This document shows, in pieces, positions 1-8,913 of a stretch of DNA of 64,000 nucleotides (its first letter is position 1; the number at the start of each line of letters is the position of its first letter). Below the pieces are notes generated by a model that saw nothing but the letters and a program-made list of their open reading frames with translations, ran no database searches and was not told where the DNA came from. The DNA comes from Thermopolyspora sp044507605 (lineage in GTDB: Bacteria > Actinomycetota > Actinomycetes > Streptosporangiales > Streptosporangiaceae). Both the position numbers and the translations under genes were made by a program. Location of the stretch: NCBI GenBank assembly GCA_044507605.1, contig JBIQJI010000016.1, positions 1-64,000 of the forward strand, given 5' to 3'.

Positions 1-708
1 GAGGCCACCGCTGCGGCCGAACGCGTCCAACGCGAGTCCTGGCAGCGCGTCACCGAGCACGAGGCCCGGCGCGGCCGCGCCGAAGCCGGCCGCGCCGCCG
101 CCCGGACCGCACGCGACCAGGCCCTCGCCGAGCGCGACCGGCTGCGCGCCGAAAAGGACCAGGCCCTGGCCGACCTCGACGCCGTGCGCGCCGACCGCGA
201 CCGGCTCGCCGCCCTCCTCGACCGGGCCCGCCAGGACCTCGACCGCGAGCGCGCCGCACGCGCCGAGCAGGCCGACCGGCTCGCCGACGCCCAGCGCGCC
301 CTCGCGGCCGCCGAGACCCGCGCCCACGCCCTCGCCGAGCAGGCGGCGATCCAGCACGACCGCGCCCGGGACGCCGCCGCCGACCGCGAGCGCGCCGTCG
401 CCGAAGCCCAGGCCGCCCGCGAGCAGGCCGCCGAGGCGCACGGCGAGCTCGGGCACCTGCGCCGGGAGCGTGACGACCTGCGCACCCGGCTCGCCGACGC
501 CATCGCCGAGCGTGACCGGCTGCGCGCCGAGGCCGCCGACACCGCCACCGAACTCGGCCGGCAGGCCGGCCGCCTGCAGGCCGCCGAAGCCACCATCGAG
601 CAGCTCCGCGAACGGCTGGCCGCCGAAGGCGACACCACTCACCGGCTGGAGGGCCTGCTCACGGCGCTCACCACCGCGGTCCGCCCCGGCACCGACCCGT
701 CATCGTGA
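1..708 (+). CDS. Coiled-coil protein, C-terminal part (5' end outside window)
   Basis: The frame is open from the first base and ends at TGA 706-708, so the start lies upstream of the window. The visible 235 residues are almost entirely Ala/Arg/Glu/Asp heptads such as RDQALAERDRLRAE, which predicts one long coiled coil. A short tail (GTDPSS) follows. No enzymatic motif is visible. Coiled coils of this composition occur in KfrA-type DNA-binding proteins and in SMC or scaffold-like proteins, but the N-terminal domain that would decide is missing. Function is unassigned. A near-palindromic motif (832-847) and a strong hairpin (1045-1081) lie downstream. Confidence 0.75.
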   Translation, partial: EATAAAERVQRESWQRVTEHEARRGRAEAGRAAARTARDQALAERDRLRAEKDQALADLDAVRADRDRLAALLDRARQDLDRERAARAEQADRLADAQRALAAAETRAHALAEQAAIQHDRARDAAADRERAVAEAQAAREQAAEAHGELGHLRRERDDLRTRLADAIAERDRLRAEAADTATELGRQAGRLQAAEATIEQLRERLAAEGDTTHRLEGLLTALTTAVRPGTDPSS

Positions 709-831
709 AGAAGGGCACGCCCACCGGCCGCCACAACGGCGGGCGCGGCTCTGTGCTCGTCGTTTGCGGTGTCGGTGGGTCGGATATGTGCAGGTGAAAT
801 GCTGGTATAGGGGTTTTTGCTCCACCGGTCG

Positions 832-847
832 CCTTTACTTTGTAGAT
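832..847 (+). repeat. Recurrent motif copy 1: CCTTTACTTTGTAGAT
   Basis: First intergenic copy of an AT-rich near-palindrome, TTTAC-N3-GTAGA. Copy 2 at 8011-8026 matches all 16 bases. It is 124 bp downstream of the coiled-coil gene. Confidence 0.7.
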
Positions 848-1044
848 TTTTCAGAAGAGGGGCGCGGAGGACGATCGTTCGGCGTGGCTGGAATAAGCCG
901 GTCCCGACGTGGGTTAGAGTCGATGTGGCCGATGTGGTCTGTGTCCCCCGGGCCGCAATTATCGCCTTCACGGAATACCGTTCGGCTGGAGCCGTGTTGT
1001 GCCTCTCGCCGAGGAGGCGACCGCCACATCGGTCCTCAAGCAGT

Positions 1045-1081
1045 GCGTGTGGCCCCCGCTGACCAAGCGGGGGCCACACGC
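1045..1081. terminator. Perfect 16-bp hairpin
   Basis: GCGTGTGGCCCCCGCT at 1045-1060 pairs perfectly with 1066-1081 across the 5-nt loop GACCA. There is no U tract, as is usual for actinobacterial terminators. It stands between two plus-strand genes. Confidence 0.7.
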
Positions 1082-1189
1082 GTTCATGGACATCTCCGGC
1101 ACGACACGTGCCCTGTTCGCCACGGGTCGCCGCGATCGAGTGGTTATGGTTGAGCCCACCGGCCCGTTTCGTCCTGGGAGGCAGTGCGC

Positions 1190-1849
1190 GTGCTCTACCG
1201 CCTATCCAAGATCATCAGTGCTCCCTTCCTGCACCTGCTCTGGCGTCCCACCATCGAGGGGGTCGAGTACGTTCCCGCCCGCGGGCCGGCGATCCTCGCG
1301 TCCAACCACCTGTCCATCCTCGACTCCACGTTCCTCCCGCTGATGCTGCCTCGCCTGGTGACCTTCGTCGCCAAGTCCGAGTACTTCACCGGCAACCCGC
1401 TGGTCGCCGCCTACATGCGCGGCACCGGCCAGCTCGCGATCGACCGCGACAGCGCCCGCGCCGCGCAGACGATGCTCGAGGCGGCGGCGGACGTGCTCCG
1501 GCGGGGCGGGCTGTTCGGCATCTATCCCGAGGGCACCCGCTCCCCCGACGGGCGGCTGTACAAGGGCAAGGTCGGCGTCGCGTGGCTCGCGCTCACCACC
1601 GGCGCCCCGGTGATCCCGGTCGCCATGACCGGCACGGCCCAGGTGCTCCCGCCCGGCGCCTCGGTGCCCCGCCTCTCCAGGATCGGCGTGCGGATCGGCG
1701 AGCCCATGACCTTCCACGGCGACGCCGGCCACGCCCGCACCCGCCGCGAGGTGACCGACCAGGTCATGCAGGCCATCCAGAAGCTCTCGGGCCAGGAGTA
1801 CGTCCCCGTCTACGCCAGCTCCCACAAGGCCACACTCGGGACGAAGTAA
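1190..1849 (+). CDS. 1-acyl-glycerol-3-phosphate acyltransferase family protein (PlsC-like)
   Basis: A 219-residue membrane-associated acyltransferase. The PlsC signature is present: the HX4D box within NHLSILD near residue 39, and the glycerophosphate-binding EGTR box in YPEGTRSPDG near residue 110. The family transfers an acyl chain from acyl-CoA or acyl-ACP to lysophospholipid; the exact substrate cannot be read from the sequence. Two in-frame GTG codons compete. GGGAGG at 1176-1181 is 8 nt from GTG 1190 but only 2 nt from GTG 1184, so 1190 is preferred. A penicillin-binding protein gene follows after 72 bp on the same strand, so co-transcription is possible. Confidence 0.88.
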   Translation: MLYRLSKIISAPFLHLLWRPTIEGVEYVPARGPAILASNHLSILDSTFLPLMLPRLVTFVAKSEYFTGNPLVAAYMRGTGQLAIDRDSARAAQTMLEAAADVLRRGGLFGIYPEGTRSPDGRLYKGKVGVAWLALTTGAPVIPVAMTGTAQVLPPGASVPRLSRIGVRIGEPMTFHGDAGHARTRREVTDQVMQAIQKLSGQEYVPVYASSHKATLGTK

Positions 1850-1921
1850 GTCATACCGCCCCGTAGCGCCCGCACGTCCGCGCTAGTCTCGTAGGACTCC
1901 AAGCGATTCAGGGGGTGGAGT

Positions 1922-3586
1922 GTGCCGCGCGGCCGGGTGATCGCGATCACGTCCGTCGCCGTACTTGTGGTGGCGGGGGCCGCCGGAGGCGGCGCCTACT
2001 ACGTGCTGCACACGCGCGGCACTCCGCAGGACACCGCGCAGCGGTTCATCGCCGCCTGGAGCGGCGGCCGCACCGCCGCGATGCGCGCCGAGCTCGCCGA
2101 CCCGAAGGTCGCGTTCGCCCCCGTGTACGCCAGGCTGAACAAGGACCTCGGCGTGCGGCGCACCTCCGTCCAGGTGACCAAGATCACCGAGACGGGCGAC
2201 GACCACGCCACCGCCTCCTACAGCGCCACCCTGTCGCTGCGCAACGTCGGCGACTGGACCTACCAGGGCACGCTGAACCTGGTGGTCAAGGACCGGCACT
2301 GGAAGGTCGACTGGTCGCCCGCCGCCGTCCACCCCGCCCTCGACGGCACCACCAGGCTCGGCCTGAAGACCACCTGGCCGGCGCGGGCCGAGATCACCGC
2401 CGCCGACGGCACCCGCATCGACAACGGCGGCTACGGCGGCTCGGTGCAGCAGCTCGTCGGCTACCTGGACAAGGCCGAGGCGAAGGACGTCAAGCGGCTC
2501 GGCCCGGCGTACCGCACCGGCGACGTCATCGGCCGGGCCGGGCTTCAGGCGACGTTCCAGAAGCGGCTCGCCGGCAGCCCCGAGACCGACATCGAGGTCC
2601 TGGGCGCCGACGGCAAGCCCGTCAAGACGCTGCACACCTTCGAAGGCACCGAGGGCCGCCCCGTGCGCACCAGTCTCGACCTGCGCCTGCAGCGGTCCGC
2701 CGCCGACGCCGTGAGCCGGGTCGACAAGCCCGCCTCGATGGTCGCGATCCGGCCCTCGACAGGTGAGATCCTGGCCGTCGCCAACAACCGGGGCGGCTTC
2801 AACCGGGCGCTCGACGGCAACTACCCGCCGGGCTCCGGGTTCAAGACCGTCACCGCCGCCGCGCTGCTCGCCGGCGGCCTCACCGCGGACAGCAAGGTGA
2901 CCTGCCCCAAGTCGGTGGTGGTGGGCGGCCTGCGCATCCAGAACGCCGACGGCGAGGCGTTCGGCCCGCTGTCGTTCCTCGATTCCTTCGCCTACTCGTG
3001 CAACACGACGTTCGCGCCGCTCGGCGCCGAACGTGTCGGCGCGCAGAAGCTGTACGACATGGCCACGGCCATGGGCTTCAACCAGCCCTTGCACATCGGG
3101 GTGCCCGCCACCAAGGGCAGCATGCCCAAGGCGACCAGCGACGCCGAGCTGGGCGCCGAGTCCTTCGGCCAGGCCAAGATCACCGCGAGCCCGCTCGTGA
3201 TGGCCGGCGTCGCGGCCGCCGTCGCCGGCGGCGCCTGGCACCCACCGACCCTGGTGCCGTCGATGAAGCAGCAGATCGAGCCCAAGCCGCTCCCTGACGG
3301 CGTGGCCGAGCAGCTGCGCACGATGATGGCCGCCGTGGTGACCAAGGGCACCGCCAAGGACGCCGGGCTTCCCCGCGGCACCCGCGGCAAGACCGGCACC
3401 GCGGAATTCGGCACCGGCCCCGAACTGCCCACCCACGCCTGGTTCATCGGCTTCAAGGACGACGTGGCGTTCGCGGTCGTCGTCGAAGGCGGCGGAGGCG
3501 GCGGCAGCGTGGCCGCGCCCGTCGCGGCCGACTTCCTCAAGAGCGCCGGCGCGGCGACCTCCGCCCCCGGCGGCGACACCCGCTGA
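1922..3586 (+). CDS. Penicillin-binding protein, class B-like transpeptidase with NTF2-like N-terminal domain
   Basis: A 554-residue D,D-transpeptidase that would cross-link peptidoglycan outside the membrane. One N-terminal transmembrane anchor (residues about 5-25) is followed by an NTF2/MecA-like domain (about 33-140), a PBP dimer-type segment and the transpeptidase domain. All three penicilloyl-serine motifs are visible: S305-G-F-K308, S359-C-N361 and K490-T-G492. GTG 1922 follows a purine-rich ribosome site (GGGGGTGGAG). The short length and MecA-like N domain resemble actinobacterial homologues of low-affinity PBPs. Beta-lactam affinity cannot be judged from sequence. A glycine-rich run near residues 520-525 is probably a surface loop. 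Confidence 0.92.
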   Translation: MPRGRVIAITSVAVLVVAGAAGGGAYYVLHTRGTPQDTAQRFIAAWSGGRTAAMRAELADPKVAFAPVYARLNKDLGVRRTSVQVTKITETGDDHATASYSATLSLRNVGDWTYQGTLNLVVKDRHWKVDWSPAAVHPALDGTTRLGLKTTWPARAEITAADGTRIDNGGYGGSVQQLVGYLDKAEAKDVKRLGPAYRTGDVIGRAGLQATFQKRLAGSPETDIEVLGADGKPVKTLHTFEGTEGRPVRTSLDLRLQRSAADAVSRVDKPASMVAIRPSTGEILAVANNRGGFNRALDGNYPPGSGFKTVTAAALLAGGLTADSKVTCPKSVVVGGLRIQNADGEAFGPLSFLDSFAYSCNTTFAPLGAERVGAQKLYDMATAMGFNQPLHIGVPATKGSMPKATSDAELGAESFGQAKITASPLVMAGVAAAVAGGAWHPPTLVPSMKQQIEPKPLPDGVAEQLRTMMAAVVTKGTAKDAGLPRGTRGKTGTAEFGTGPELPTHAWFIGFKDDVAFAVVVEGGGGGGSVAAPVAADFLKSAGAATSAPGGDTR

Positions 3587-3725
3587 CCGCCCCCGGCCGG
3601 TCACGTGCGGCGCCGGCGGCGGCTCGTCCTCGGCCCAGCCCGGGAATCGCCTTCCGGCCGCCGCGAACCACCGCCACGGCCGGTGCGCCTGCCATCACCG
3701 CGCGCTCGCGGCCGGGACGCCGGAG

Positions 3726-3995
3726 CTAGAGCGTGAGGGCGGCGGCCTCGTGGTGGAACGCCATGATCAGCAGGGTCGCGATCAGGGTGGCGATCAGCAG
3801 CCAGCTCGACACGATGATGACGGTGGAGCGGCGGGGCCATCGGCGGTGGGCCGGCCGGGCGCGGCGGCGGTCCGCGGACTGCCGGGCGACGCGTTCGTTG
3901 AAGGATTCCAGCCGGGCGGCGAGGCGGGGATCCTCGTCGCTGAGGTGACGCTCGATCTGCGCAAGCCTTCGCTCCTCGTCCTGCGACCAGGCCAT
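3726..3995 (-). CDS. DUF3040 domain-containing small membrane protein
   Basis: An 89-residue protein starting MAWSQDEERRLAQIERHL, the typical DUF3040 opening (a short acidic amphipathic helix), then a basic Arg-rich stretch and one hydrophobic helix (STVIIVSSWLLIATLIATLL) near the C terminus. The ATG at 3995 is preceded by TCCGGGAGG at good spacing, while an upstream in-frame Met lacks a ribosome site. DUF3040 proteins are common in actinobacteria and their function is unknown. The basic segment before the helix predicts that the N terminus stays in the cytoplasm. Confidence 0.8.
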   Translation of the reverse strand: MAWSQDEERRLAQIERHLSDEDPRLAARLESFNERVARQSADRRRARPAHRRWPRRSTVIIVSSWLLIATLIATLLIMAFHHEAAALTL

Positions 3996-4195
3996 GCCGG
4001 ACCTCCCGGAACGCAAGGGGTGTAGATCCGTTCTGCCCCGACTTGGAGATCATTATCCGCTGTGCGGGCAAGGTATTTGCCCAGTTTTCGACGCGTACCA
4101 CTTCGGACATCCGGGTGATAAGCGGCATAGACGGGTATTAGTGGCCTCGGCGTAATGCCGCATCCGACACAACACCGACACAACGGGGGATGATC

Positions 4196-4354
4196 ATGGG
4201 AGATACCCGCAAGAAGGGCGCCAAGTCCACGGCCAAGGCGAAGAAGGCCGCCATCAAGGCGACCCGCGAGGCCAAGCAGGCCAAGCGTTCCGCCAAACGC
4301 ACCGAGGCGGAGCCTGAACAGGTGACGCGGCCGCTCGCGGACTCGACCTCATAA
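4196..4354 (+). CDS. Small Lys/Ala-rich basic protein (52 aa)
   Basis: This short ORF begins ATG GGA GAT ACC and ends at TAA 4352-4354. It encodes MGDTRKKGAKSTAKAKKAAI followed by more Lys/Ala/Arg, then an acidic and polar tail. GGGGGA at 4185-4190 is 5 nt from ATG 4196, and an ATG at 4190 is also in frame. The composition resembles histone-H1-like or nucleic-acid-binding tails, but no family can be assigned. Codon use (AAG, GCC, CGC) fits a translated gene. It stands alone upstream of the tricorn gene, 92 bp away. Confidence 0.6.
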   Translation: MGDTRKKGAKSTAKAKKAAIKATREAKQAKRSAKRTEAEPEQVTRPLADSTS

Positions 4355-4446
4355 CGGCCGCGGCATCTGGGCCGTCCGGGGCATGATCGAGGGCTCGTAC
4401 GCGTCTATAGTGCGTAAAGTACCTGATCACCCACCGTGAGGAACCG

Positions 4447-7400
4447 ATGTCGGGCTATCTGCGTTTTCCTGCGATTTATCGGGACATCGTCGCATTCGTA
4501 GCCGAGGATGACCTGTGGCAGGTGCCCGCCGAGGGCGGACGAGCATTCCGCCTCACCGCGGGCGTCGCGGAGGCCGGCTACCCGAGGTTCTCACCGGACG
4601 GCCGGCTGCTCGCCTTCGTCGGCCGGGAGGAAGGACCCGAAGAGGTCTACGTCATGCCGGCCGACGGAGGCGACGCACGCCGCCTCACCCACCAGGGCGC
4701 GCGCTGCACCGTCACCGCCTGGGACCCCGGCGGAGCCGTCATCTACGCCAGCGACGACGGCCAGCCCTTCCACGCCTACAGGTGGCTGCACCGCGTCGAC
4801 CCGCACCGGCCCGAAGGGCTCCCCGAACGGCTCCCCTACGGCCCCGCCAACACCATCTCCCACGGCCCGCACGGCGGGATCGTCCTCGGCCGCAACACCG
4901 CCGACCCCGCCCGATGGAAACGCTACCGGGGCGGCACCGCCGGCGACCTGTGGATCGACCGCGACGGTACCGGCGAGTTCACCCGGCTGATCAGCCTGCC
5001 CGGCAACCTCGCCTCCCCCTGCTGGATCGGCGACCGCATCTACTTCCTGGCCGACCACGAGGGCGTGGGCAACGTCTACTCCTGCACCCCCGACGGCACC
5101 GACGTGCGCAAGCACACCGCCCACACCGACTACTACGCCCGCAACCTCAGCGGCGACGGCCGGCGCCTCGTCTACCACGCCGGCGGCGACCTCTACCTCC
5201 TCGACCCCGCCGACGACACCGGAACCGGCACCCGGATCGACGTACGGCTCGGCAGCTCCCGCACCCAGCGCAACCGCCGATTCGTGCCCGCCGCGGCCTA
5301 CCTCGACAGCGCCACCCTCGACCCCGACTGCAGCGGCCTGGCCATCACCACCCGTGGCAAGGCGTTCTCCTTCGCCCACTGGGAGGGGCCCGTGCTGCAG
5401 CACGGCGAACCCGACGGGGTCCGCTACCGCCTGCTCACCTGGCTCAACGACCACAAGCGGCTCATCGCCGCCGCCAGCGACGACAGCGACCGCGAGCGGC
5501 TGGTCATCCTCACCGCCGACGGCAGCGCCGCCCCCGCTCATCTCGACGAGCTCGACACCGGCCGCGCCGTCGAGCTCGTCGTCTCCCCCGAACACGACCG
5601 CGTCGCCATCGCCAACCACCGCGGCGAGCTGCTGCTGGTCGACCTCACCGGCGAGCGGCCGTCCGCCACCGTCATCGACTCCAGCAGGTACGGCCGCATC
5701 GCCGACCCCGCCTGGTCCCCCGACGGCCAGTGGCTGGCCTACACCCACCCCGGCAGCGCCCAGACCAGCGCCATCAAGCTGTACCGCGTCGAGACCGGCG
5801 AGACCCACCACGCCACCCGGCCGGTGCTGCACGACAGACAGCCCGCCTTCGACCCCGAAGGCGACTACCTCTACTTCATCGGCCAGCGCGACTTCCACCC
5901 GGTCTACGACTCCCTGCAGTTCGACCTCGGCTTCCCCCTCGGCAGCCGGCCGTACGCGATCGCCCTGCGCGACGACGTCGCCTCGCCCTTCGTGCCGCAG
6001 CCCCGCCCGCTGAAGGAGAAGGAGCAGAGCGGCACCGACGGCGCCGAAGACACCGAGTCGCCCGCGGGGACACCGGCCGAGACCGCCACCGAGACCGCCG
6101 CGGAGGGCTCCGCGGCGGCGGACGCCTCCTCCGAGGCCGCCGGCGACACCGCCAAGGCCGCGACCGACGGCACCGGCGACACCGGTGACACGGCCGCCGA
6201 AACGGCGGCGGTGCCAGGCGGCGGCGCCAAGGAGCCGCTGCGGATCGACCTCGCGGGCATCGAGCGGCGCGTCGTCGCGTTCCCCGTGCCCGAGGGCCGC
6301 TACGACGGCATCGCCGGCATCAAGGGCAAGGCCGTCTACCTGGTGTATCCCGTCGAGGGCACCAACGGCGACGGCGACCCCGGCCAGGGTTCCTCCGGCA
6401 CCCTGCGCGTCTACGACTTCGACAAGCAGAAGGCCGACACGCTCGTCAGCGGGGTCGGCGGTTTCGCGATCGGCCCGGACCAGGCGACCCTGCTGTACCG
6501 CTCGGGCAACCGGCTGCGCGTCATCAAGGCGGCCGAGACGCCCGCCGACGACGACGGCCCCGGCAGGGCCAGCGGCTGGATCGACCTCGACCGGGTCAAG
6601 GTGTCGGTGCGGCCCGAGGCCGAGTGGCGGCAGATGTTCCGTGAGGCGTGGCGCCTGCAACGCGAGCACTTCTGGGTCGAGGACATGGCAGGGATCGACT
6701 GGGACGGCGTCTACGACCGGTACCTGCCGCTCGTCGACCGCGTCACCACCCGCGGCGAGTTCTCCGACCTGCTCTGGGAGCTCCAGGGCGAGCTGGGCAC
6801 CTCGCACGCCTACGAGAGCGGCGGCGAGTACCGCCCCCACCCGCACTACTGGCAGGGCAAGCTGGGCGTCGACTGGGCCTACCACGACGGCGTCTACAGC
6901 ATCGCCAACATCGTCGGCGGCGACACGTGGGACGCCGAGGCCACGTCCCCGCTGAACCGCCTCGGCACGGGGGTGCGGCCCGGCGACGTCGTGCTGGCCA
7001 TCGACGGCCAGCCCATCGGGCCCGGCGCCGGGCCGGGGCAGCGCCTGGTCAACCAGGCCGACCAGGAGGTGCAGCTCACCGTGCGACGCGGCGACGAGCC
7101 GCCCCGCACCGTCACCGTCAAGGCCATCTCCGACGAGCAGCCGGCCCGCTACCGCGACTGGGTCGAGCGCAACCGCGCCCAGGTGCACGAACGCACCGGC
7201 GGCCGCATCGGCTACCTGCACATCCCCGACATGGGCCCCGGTGGCTACGCGGAGTTCCACCGCGGCTATCTCGCCGAGTACGACCGCGAGGGGCTGATCG
7301 TCGACGTGCGGTTCAACGGCGGCGGTCACGTCTCCGCGCTGCTGCTGCAGAAGCTGTCCCGCCGCCGCATCGGCTACGACTACCCCCGGTGGGGGGTGCC

Positions 7401-7803
7401 CGAGCCGTACCCGCCGGAGTCGCCGCGCGGGCCCATGGTCGCCATCACCAACGAGTGGGCCGGGTCGGACGGCGACATCTTCAGCCACACGTTCAAGCTG
7501 CTGAAGCTCGGCCCGCTGGTCGGCAAACGCACCTGGGGCGGCGTCATCGGCATCTGGCCGAGGCACCGGCTCGCCGACGGCACGATCACGACCCAGCCGG
7601 AGTTCTCCTTCGCCTTCGACGACGTCGGCTGGCGGGTGGAGAACTACGGCACCGACCCCGACGTCGAGGTCGACATCACCCCGCAGGACTACGCCAGGGA
7701 CGTCGACCCCCAGCTCGACCGGGCCATCGAGCTCGCCCTGGCCCGCCTGGCCGAGCAGCCCCCGCACACCCCGAACCTCGCCGACCGCCCGCACGCGGGC
7801 TGA
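4447..7803 (+). CDS. Tricorn protease homologue (S41 family)
   Basis: A 1118-residue cytosolic protease that in the family trims peptides released by proteasome-like machines. Order of domains: a beta-propeller of PD40/WD-like repeats (residues about 1-320, for example GYPRFSPDGRLLAFVG), a second propeller (about 330-680), a PDZ domain (about 850-910) and the S41 core. Catalytic residues can be placed: S786-H787 in GTSHAYE, the nucleophile S1007 in NEWAGSDGD, and the Glu in VENYG. Residues about 522-598 form an acidic Ala/Thr/Glu-rich low-complexity linker absent from the archaeal enzyme. ATG 4447 follows GTGAGGA. The gene is monocistronic. Confidence 0.93.
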   Translation: MSGYLRFPAIYRDIVAFVAEDDLWQVPAEGGRAFRLTAGVAEAGYPRFSPDGRLLAFVGREEGPEEVYVMPADGGDARRLTHQGARCTVTAWDPGGAVIYASDDGQPFHAYRWLHRVDPHRPEGLPERLPYGPANTISHGPHGGIVLGRNTADPARWKRYRGGTAGDLWIDRDGTGEFTRLISLPGNLASPCWIGDRIYFLADHEGVGNVYSCTPDGTDVRKHTAHTDYYARNLSGDGRRLVYHAGGDLYLLDPADDTGTGTRIDVRLGSSRTQRNRRFVPAAAYLDSATLDPDCSGLAITTRGKAFSFAHWEGPVLQHGEPDGVRYRLLTWLNDHKRLIAAASDDSDRERLVILTADGSAAPAHLDELDTGRAVELVVSPEHDRVAIANHRGELLLVDLTGERPSATVIDSSRYGRIADPAWSPDGQWLAYTHPGSAQTSAIKLYRVETGETHHATRPVLHDRQPAFDPEGDYLYFIGQRDFHPVYDSLQFDLGFPLGSRPYAIALRDDVASPFVPQPRPLKEKEQSGTDGAEDTESPAGTPAETATETAAEGSAAADASSEAAGDTAKAATDGTGDTGDTAAETAAVPGGGAKEPLRIDLAGIERRVVAFPVPEGRYDGIAGIKGKAVYLVYPVEGTNGDGDPGQGSSGTLRVYDFDKQKADTLVSGVGGFAIGPDQATLLYRSGNRLRVIKAAETPADDDGPGRASGWIDLDRVKVSVRPEAEWRQMFREAWRLQREHFWVEDMAGIDWDGVYDRYLPLVDRVTTRGEFSDLLWELQGELGTSHAYESGGEYRPHPHYWQGKLGVDWAYHDGVYSIANIVGGDTWDAEATSPLNRLGTGVRPGDVVLAIDGQPIGPGAGPGQRLVNQADQEVQLTVRRGDEPPRTVTVKAISDEQPARYRDWVERNRAQVHERTGGRIGYLHIPDMGPGGYAEFHRGYLAEYDREGLIVDVRFNGGGHVSALLLQKLSRRRIGYDYPRWGVPEPYPPESPRGPMVAITNEWAGSDGDIFSHTFKLLKLGPLVGKRTWGGVIGIWPRHRLADGTITTQPEFSFAFDDVGWRVENYGTDPDVEVDITPQDYARDVDPQLDRAIELALARLAEQPPHTPNLADRPHAG

Positions 7804-8010
7804 GGACCGCCCGGAAGCGGCTCATCGAGCAGCACCGGCCATGGCACCGCGTCCCGGCAGGACACGACAGGCGACTCCCCGGCCCCGCACGGGGCGGACG
7901 CCCCGGCCTCTCGGCGGAGCGGCCGGCGGCCCGCGAGCCCATCGGGGTCCACCGGCCGCCGGGCGGGGTCATTTGTTGACGGAGGCCCGAGGTCGGATCC
8001 ACACCCGGGC

Positions 8011-8026
8011 CCTTTACTTTGTAGAT
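8011..8026 (+). repeat. Recurrent motif copy 2: CCTTTACTTTGTAGAT
   Basis: Matches copy 1 at all 16 bases. It lies in the gap between the convergent tricorn and DksA-like genes, 9 bp beyond the stop of the latter. Confidence 0.7.
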
Positions 8027-8034
8027 TCCTTCCG

Positions 8035-8376
8035 TCACCTCGATTCGTGCCGGCGACGGCAGGTCACGCAGTGCCTGGTGAGCGGCCTGATCTTCAGCCG
8101 CTCGTACGGAATCGCCGTCCGGCAGTCGACGCACTGGCCGTAGGTCCGGTCGGCGATCCGCTCCAGGCTCCGCCGGATGTCCGCCATGATCCGCTCGTTG
8201 GCGGCCAGCTCGGCCAGCACGGCCTGCCGCGAACCGTCGCTCACGCTGCTCGACTCGACCTGGGCCGTGAGCTCGGCGAGCCGCGACGTGCGCCACATGA
8301 GCTGCTCGCGCAACTCGTGGCCGATCGCCTCGGCCTGCACGTCGCTGAGCATGGTGCTCTCATCGCGCAATGTCAT
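8035..8376 (-). CDS. TraR/DksA family zinc-finger protein
   Basis: A 113-residue protein with a long helical N-terminal half and a C-terminal zinc finger, CVDC-x17-CVTC, the canonical spacing of DksA/TraR proteins. In the family these act on RNA polymerase through the secondary channel, often with ppGpp. The Asp pair at the DksA coiled-coil tip is not obvious here, so function may differ. ATG 8376 (MTLRDES) follows GGAGGGAACATC, while the longer upstream reading has no ribosome site. It converges with the tricorn gene. Confidence 0.88.
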   Translation of the reverse strand: MTLRDESTMLSDVQAEAIGHELREQLMWRTSRLAELTAQVESSSVSDGSRQAVLAELAANERIMADIRRSLERIADRTYGQCVDCRTAIPYERLKIRPLTRHCVTCRRRHESR

Positions 8377-8443
8377 GATGTTCCCTCCGGAGATCGTGGG
8401 TCGCCGCCATGAGCACGCGCCTTCCAAGGCACGCGCGCGGCTA

Positions 8444-8475
8444 CGTGCCCGTCGCCATGCGGGTCGGCGGGCACG
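8444..8475. terminator. Inverted repeat between two minus-strand genes
   Basis: CGTGCCCG at 8444-8451 and CGGGCACG at 8468-8475 are separated by 16 nt. The repeat lies downstream of the 8536-8913 gene and upstream of the DksA-like gene. It may be a terminator for the first or a regulatory hairpin for the second. Confidence 0.35.
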
Positions 8476-8535
8476 CGAGGAATTGACGAACCGTCGGGGG
8501 TGGGGCCGTCGGCTGGACGGCGCTCTGGCGACGGG

Positions 8536-8913
8536 CTAGACGCCTGGCGGGCTGCGCGAGCCCGCCGAACGGTGCCCCTGCCGCTGGGGTTCGCGTATCG
8601 CCGGGCTCTCCTGCGCCGGCTCCCCGCCCCGCCGCCGCTCCGGCTCGCACACCGGGCGATCGCCGGAGGGCGCGTGGGGCAGGTACTCGGGGCACCGGAC
8701 CGCCGGACGCGGCAGGGTCGACATGACCGACATCTGGGTGCCGGCGGTGATCACGTCAAGCGCGGTGCCGGACCGCGACGCGCCGGGCGCCCACGACGGC
8801 GACCCGGCGAGGGCCACGAGGGCGAGCAGCAGCACGCCCACCGCCCACGTGAGGGCGGTGGACCCGCGCATGCGCGTCGTCCCCATGAACCCGGTCCCCA
8901 TGAGCCCGACCAT
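8536..8913 (-). CDS. Small membrane-anchored or exported protein of unknown function
   Basis: About 125 residues starting MVGLMGTGFMGTTRMRGST, then a clear hydrophobic segment (ALTWAVGVLLLALVALAGSP) and a polar, Pro/Arg-rich tail with two Cys residues. This looks like a signal anchor plus a short extracytoplasmic domain. Several in-frame ATG codons (8913, 8901, 8886, 8871) are possible starts and none has a clean ribosome site. I recognise no family. It is divergent from another small exported protein at 9239, and the two may be functionally linked. Confidence 0.4.
   Translation of the reverse strand: MVGLMGTGFMGTTRMRGSTALTWAVGVLLLALVALAGSPSWAPGASRSGTALDVITAGTQMSVMSTLPRPAVRCPEYLPHAPSGDRPVCEPERRRGGEPAQESPAIREPQRQGHRSAGSRSPPGV

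Larger units (their letters stand above)
709..1189. other. 480-bp non-coding stretch with motif copy 1 and an orphan hairpin
   Basis: No ORF here has convincing codon use. The stretch is visibly richer in A/T than its neighbours and holds AT tracts such as ATTTTTCAG. It contains the recurrent motif at 832-847 and a perfect 16-bp hairpin at 1045-1081. The hairpin lies about 340 bp from the preceding stop, too far to be an ordinary terminator of that gene, so it may end a separate small transcript. Confidence 0.5.

Noticed and set aside
832..847. Motif as a transposon end or MITE
   Set aside because: Similarity stops at about 16 bp; flanking sequences of copies 1 and 2 do not align and no target duplication is visible.
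4591..7794. A 1067-codon minus-strand frame
   Set aside because: Antisense of the tricorn gene, Val/Gly/Ala noise; the plus-strand protein carries all family motifs.
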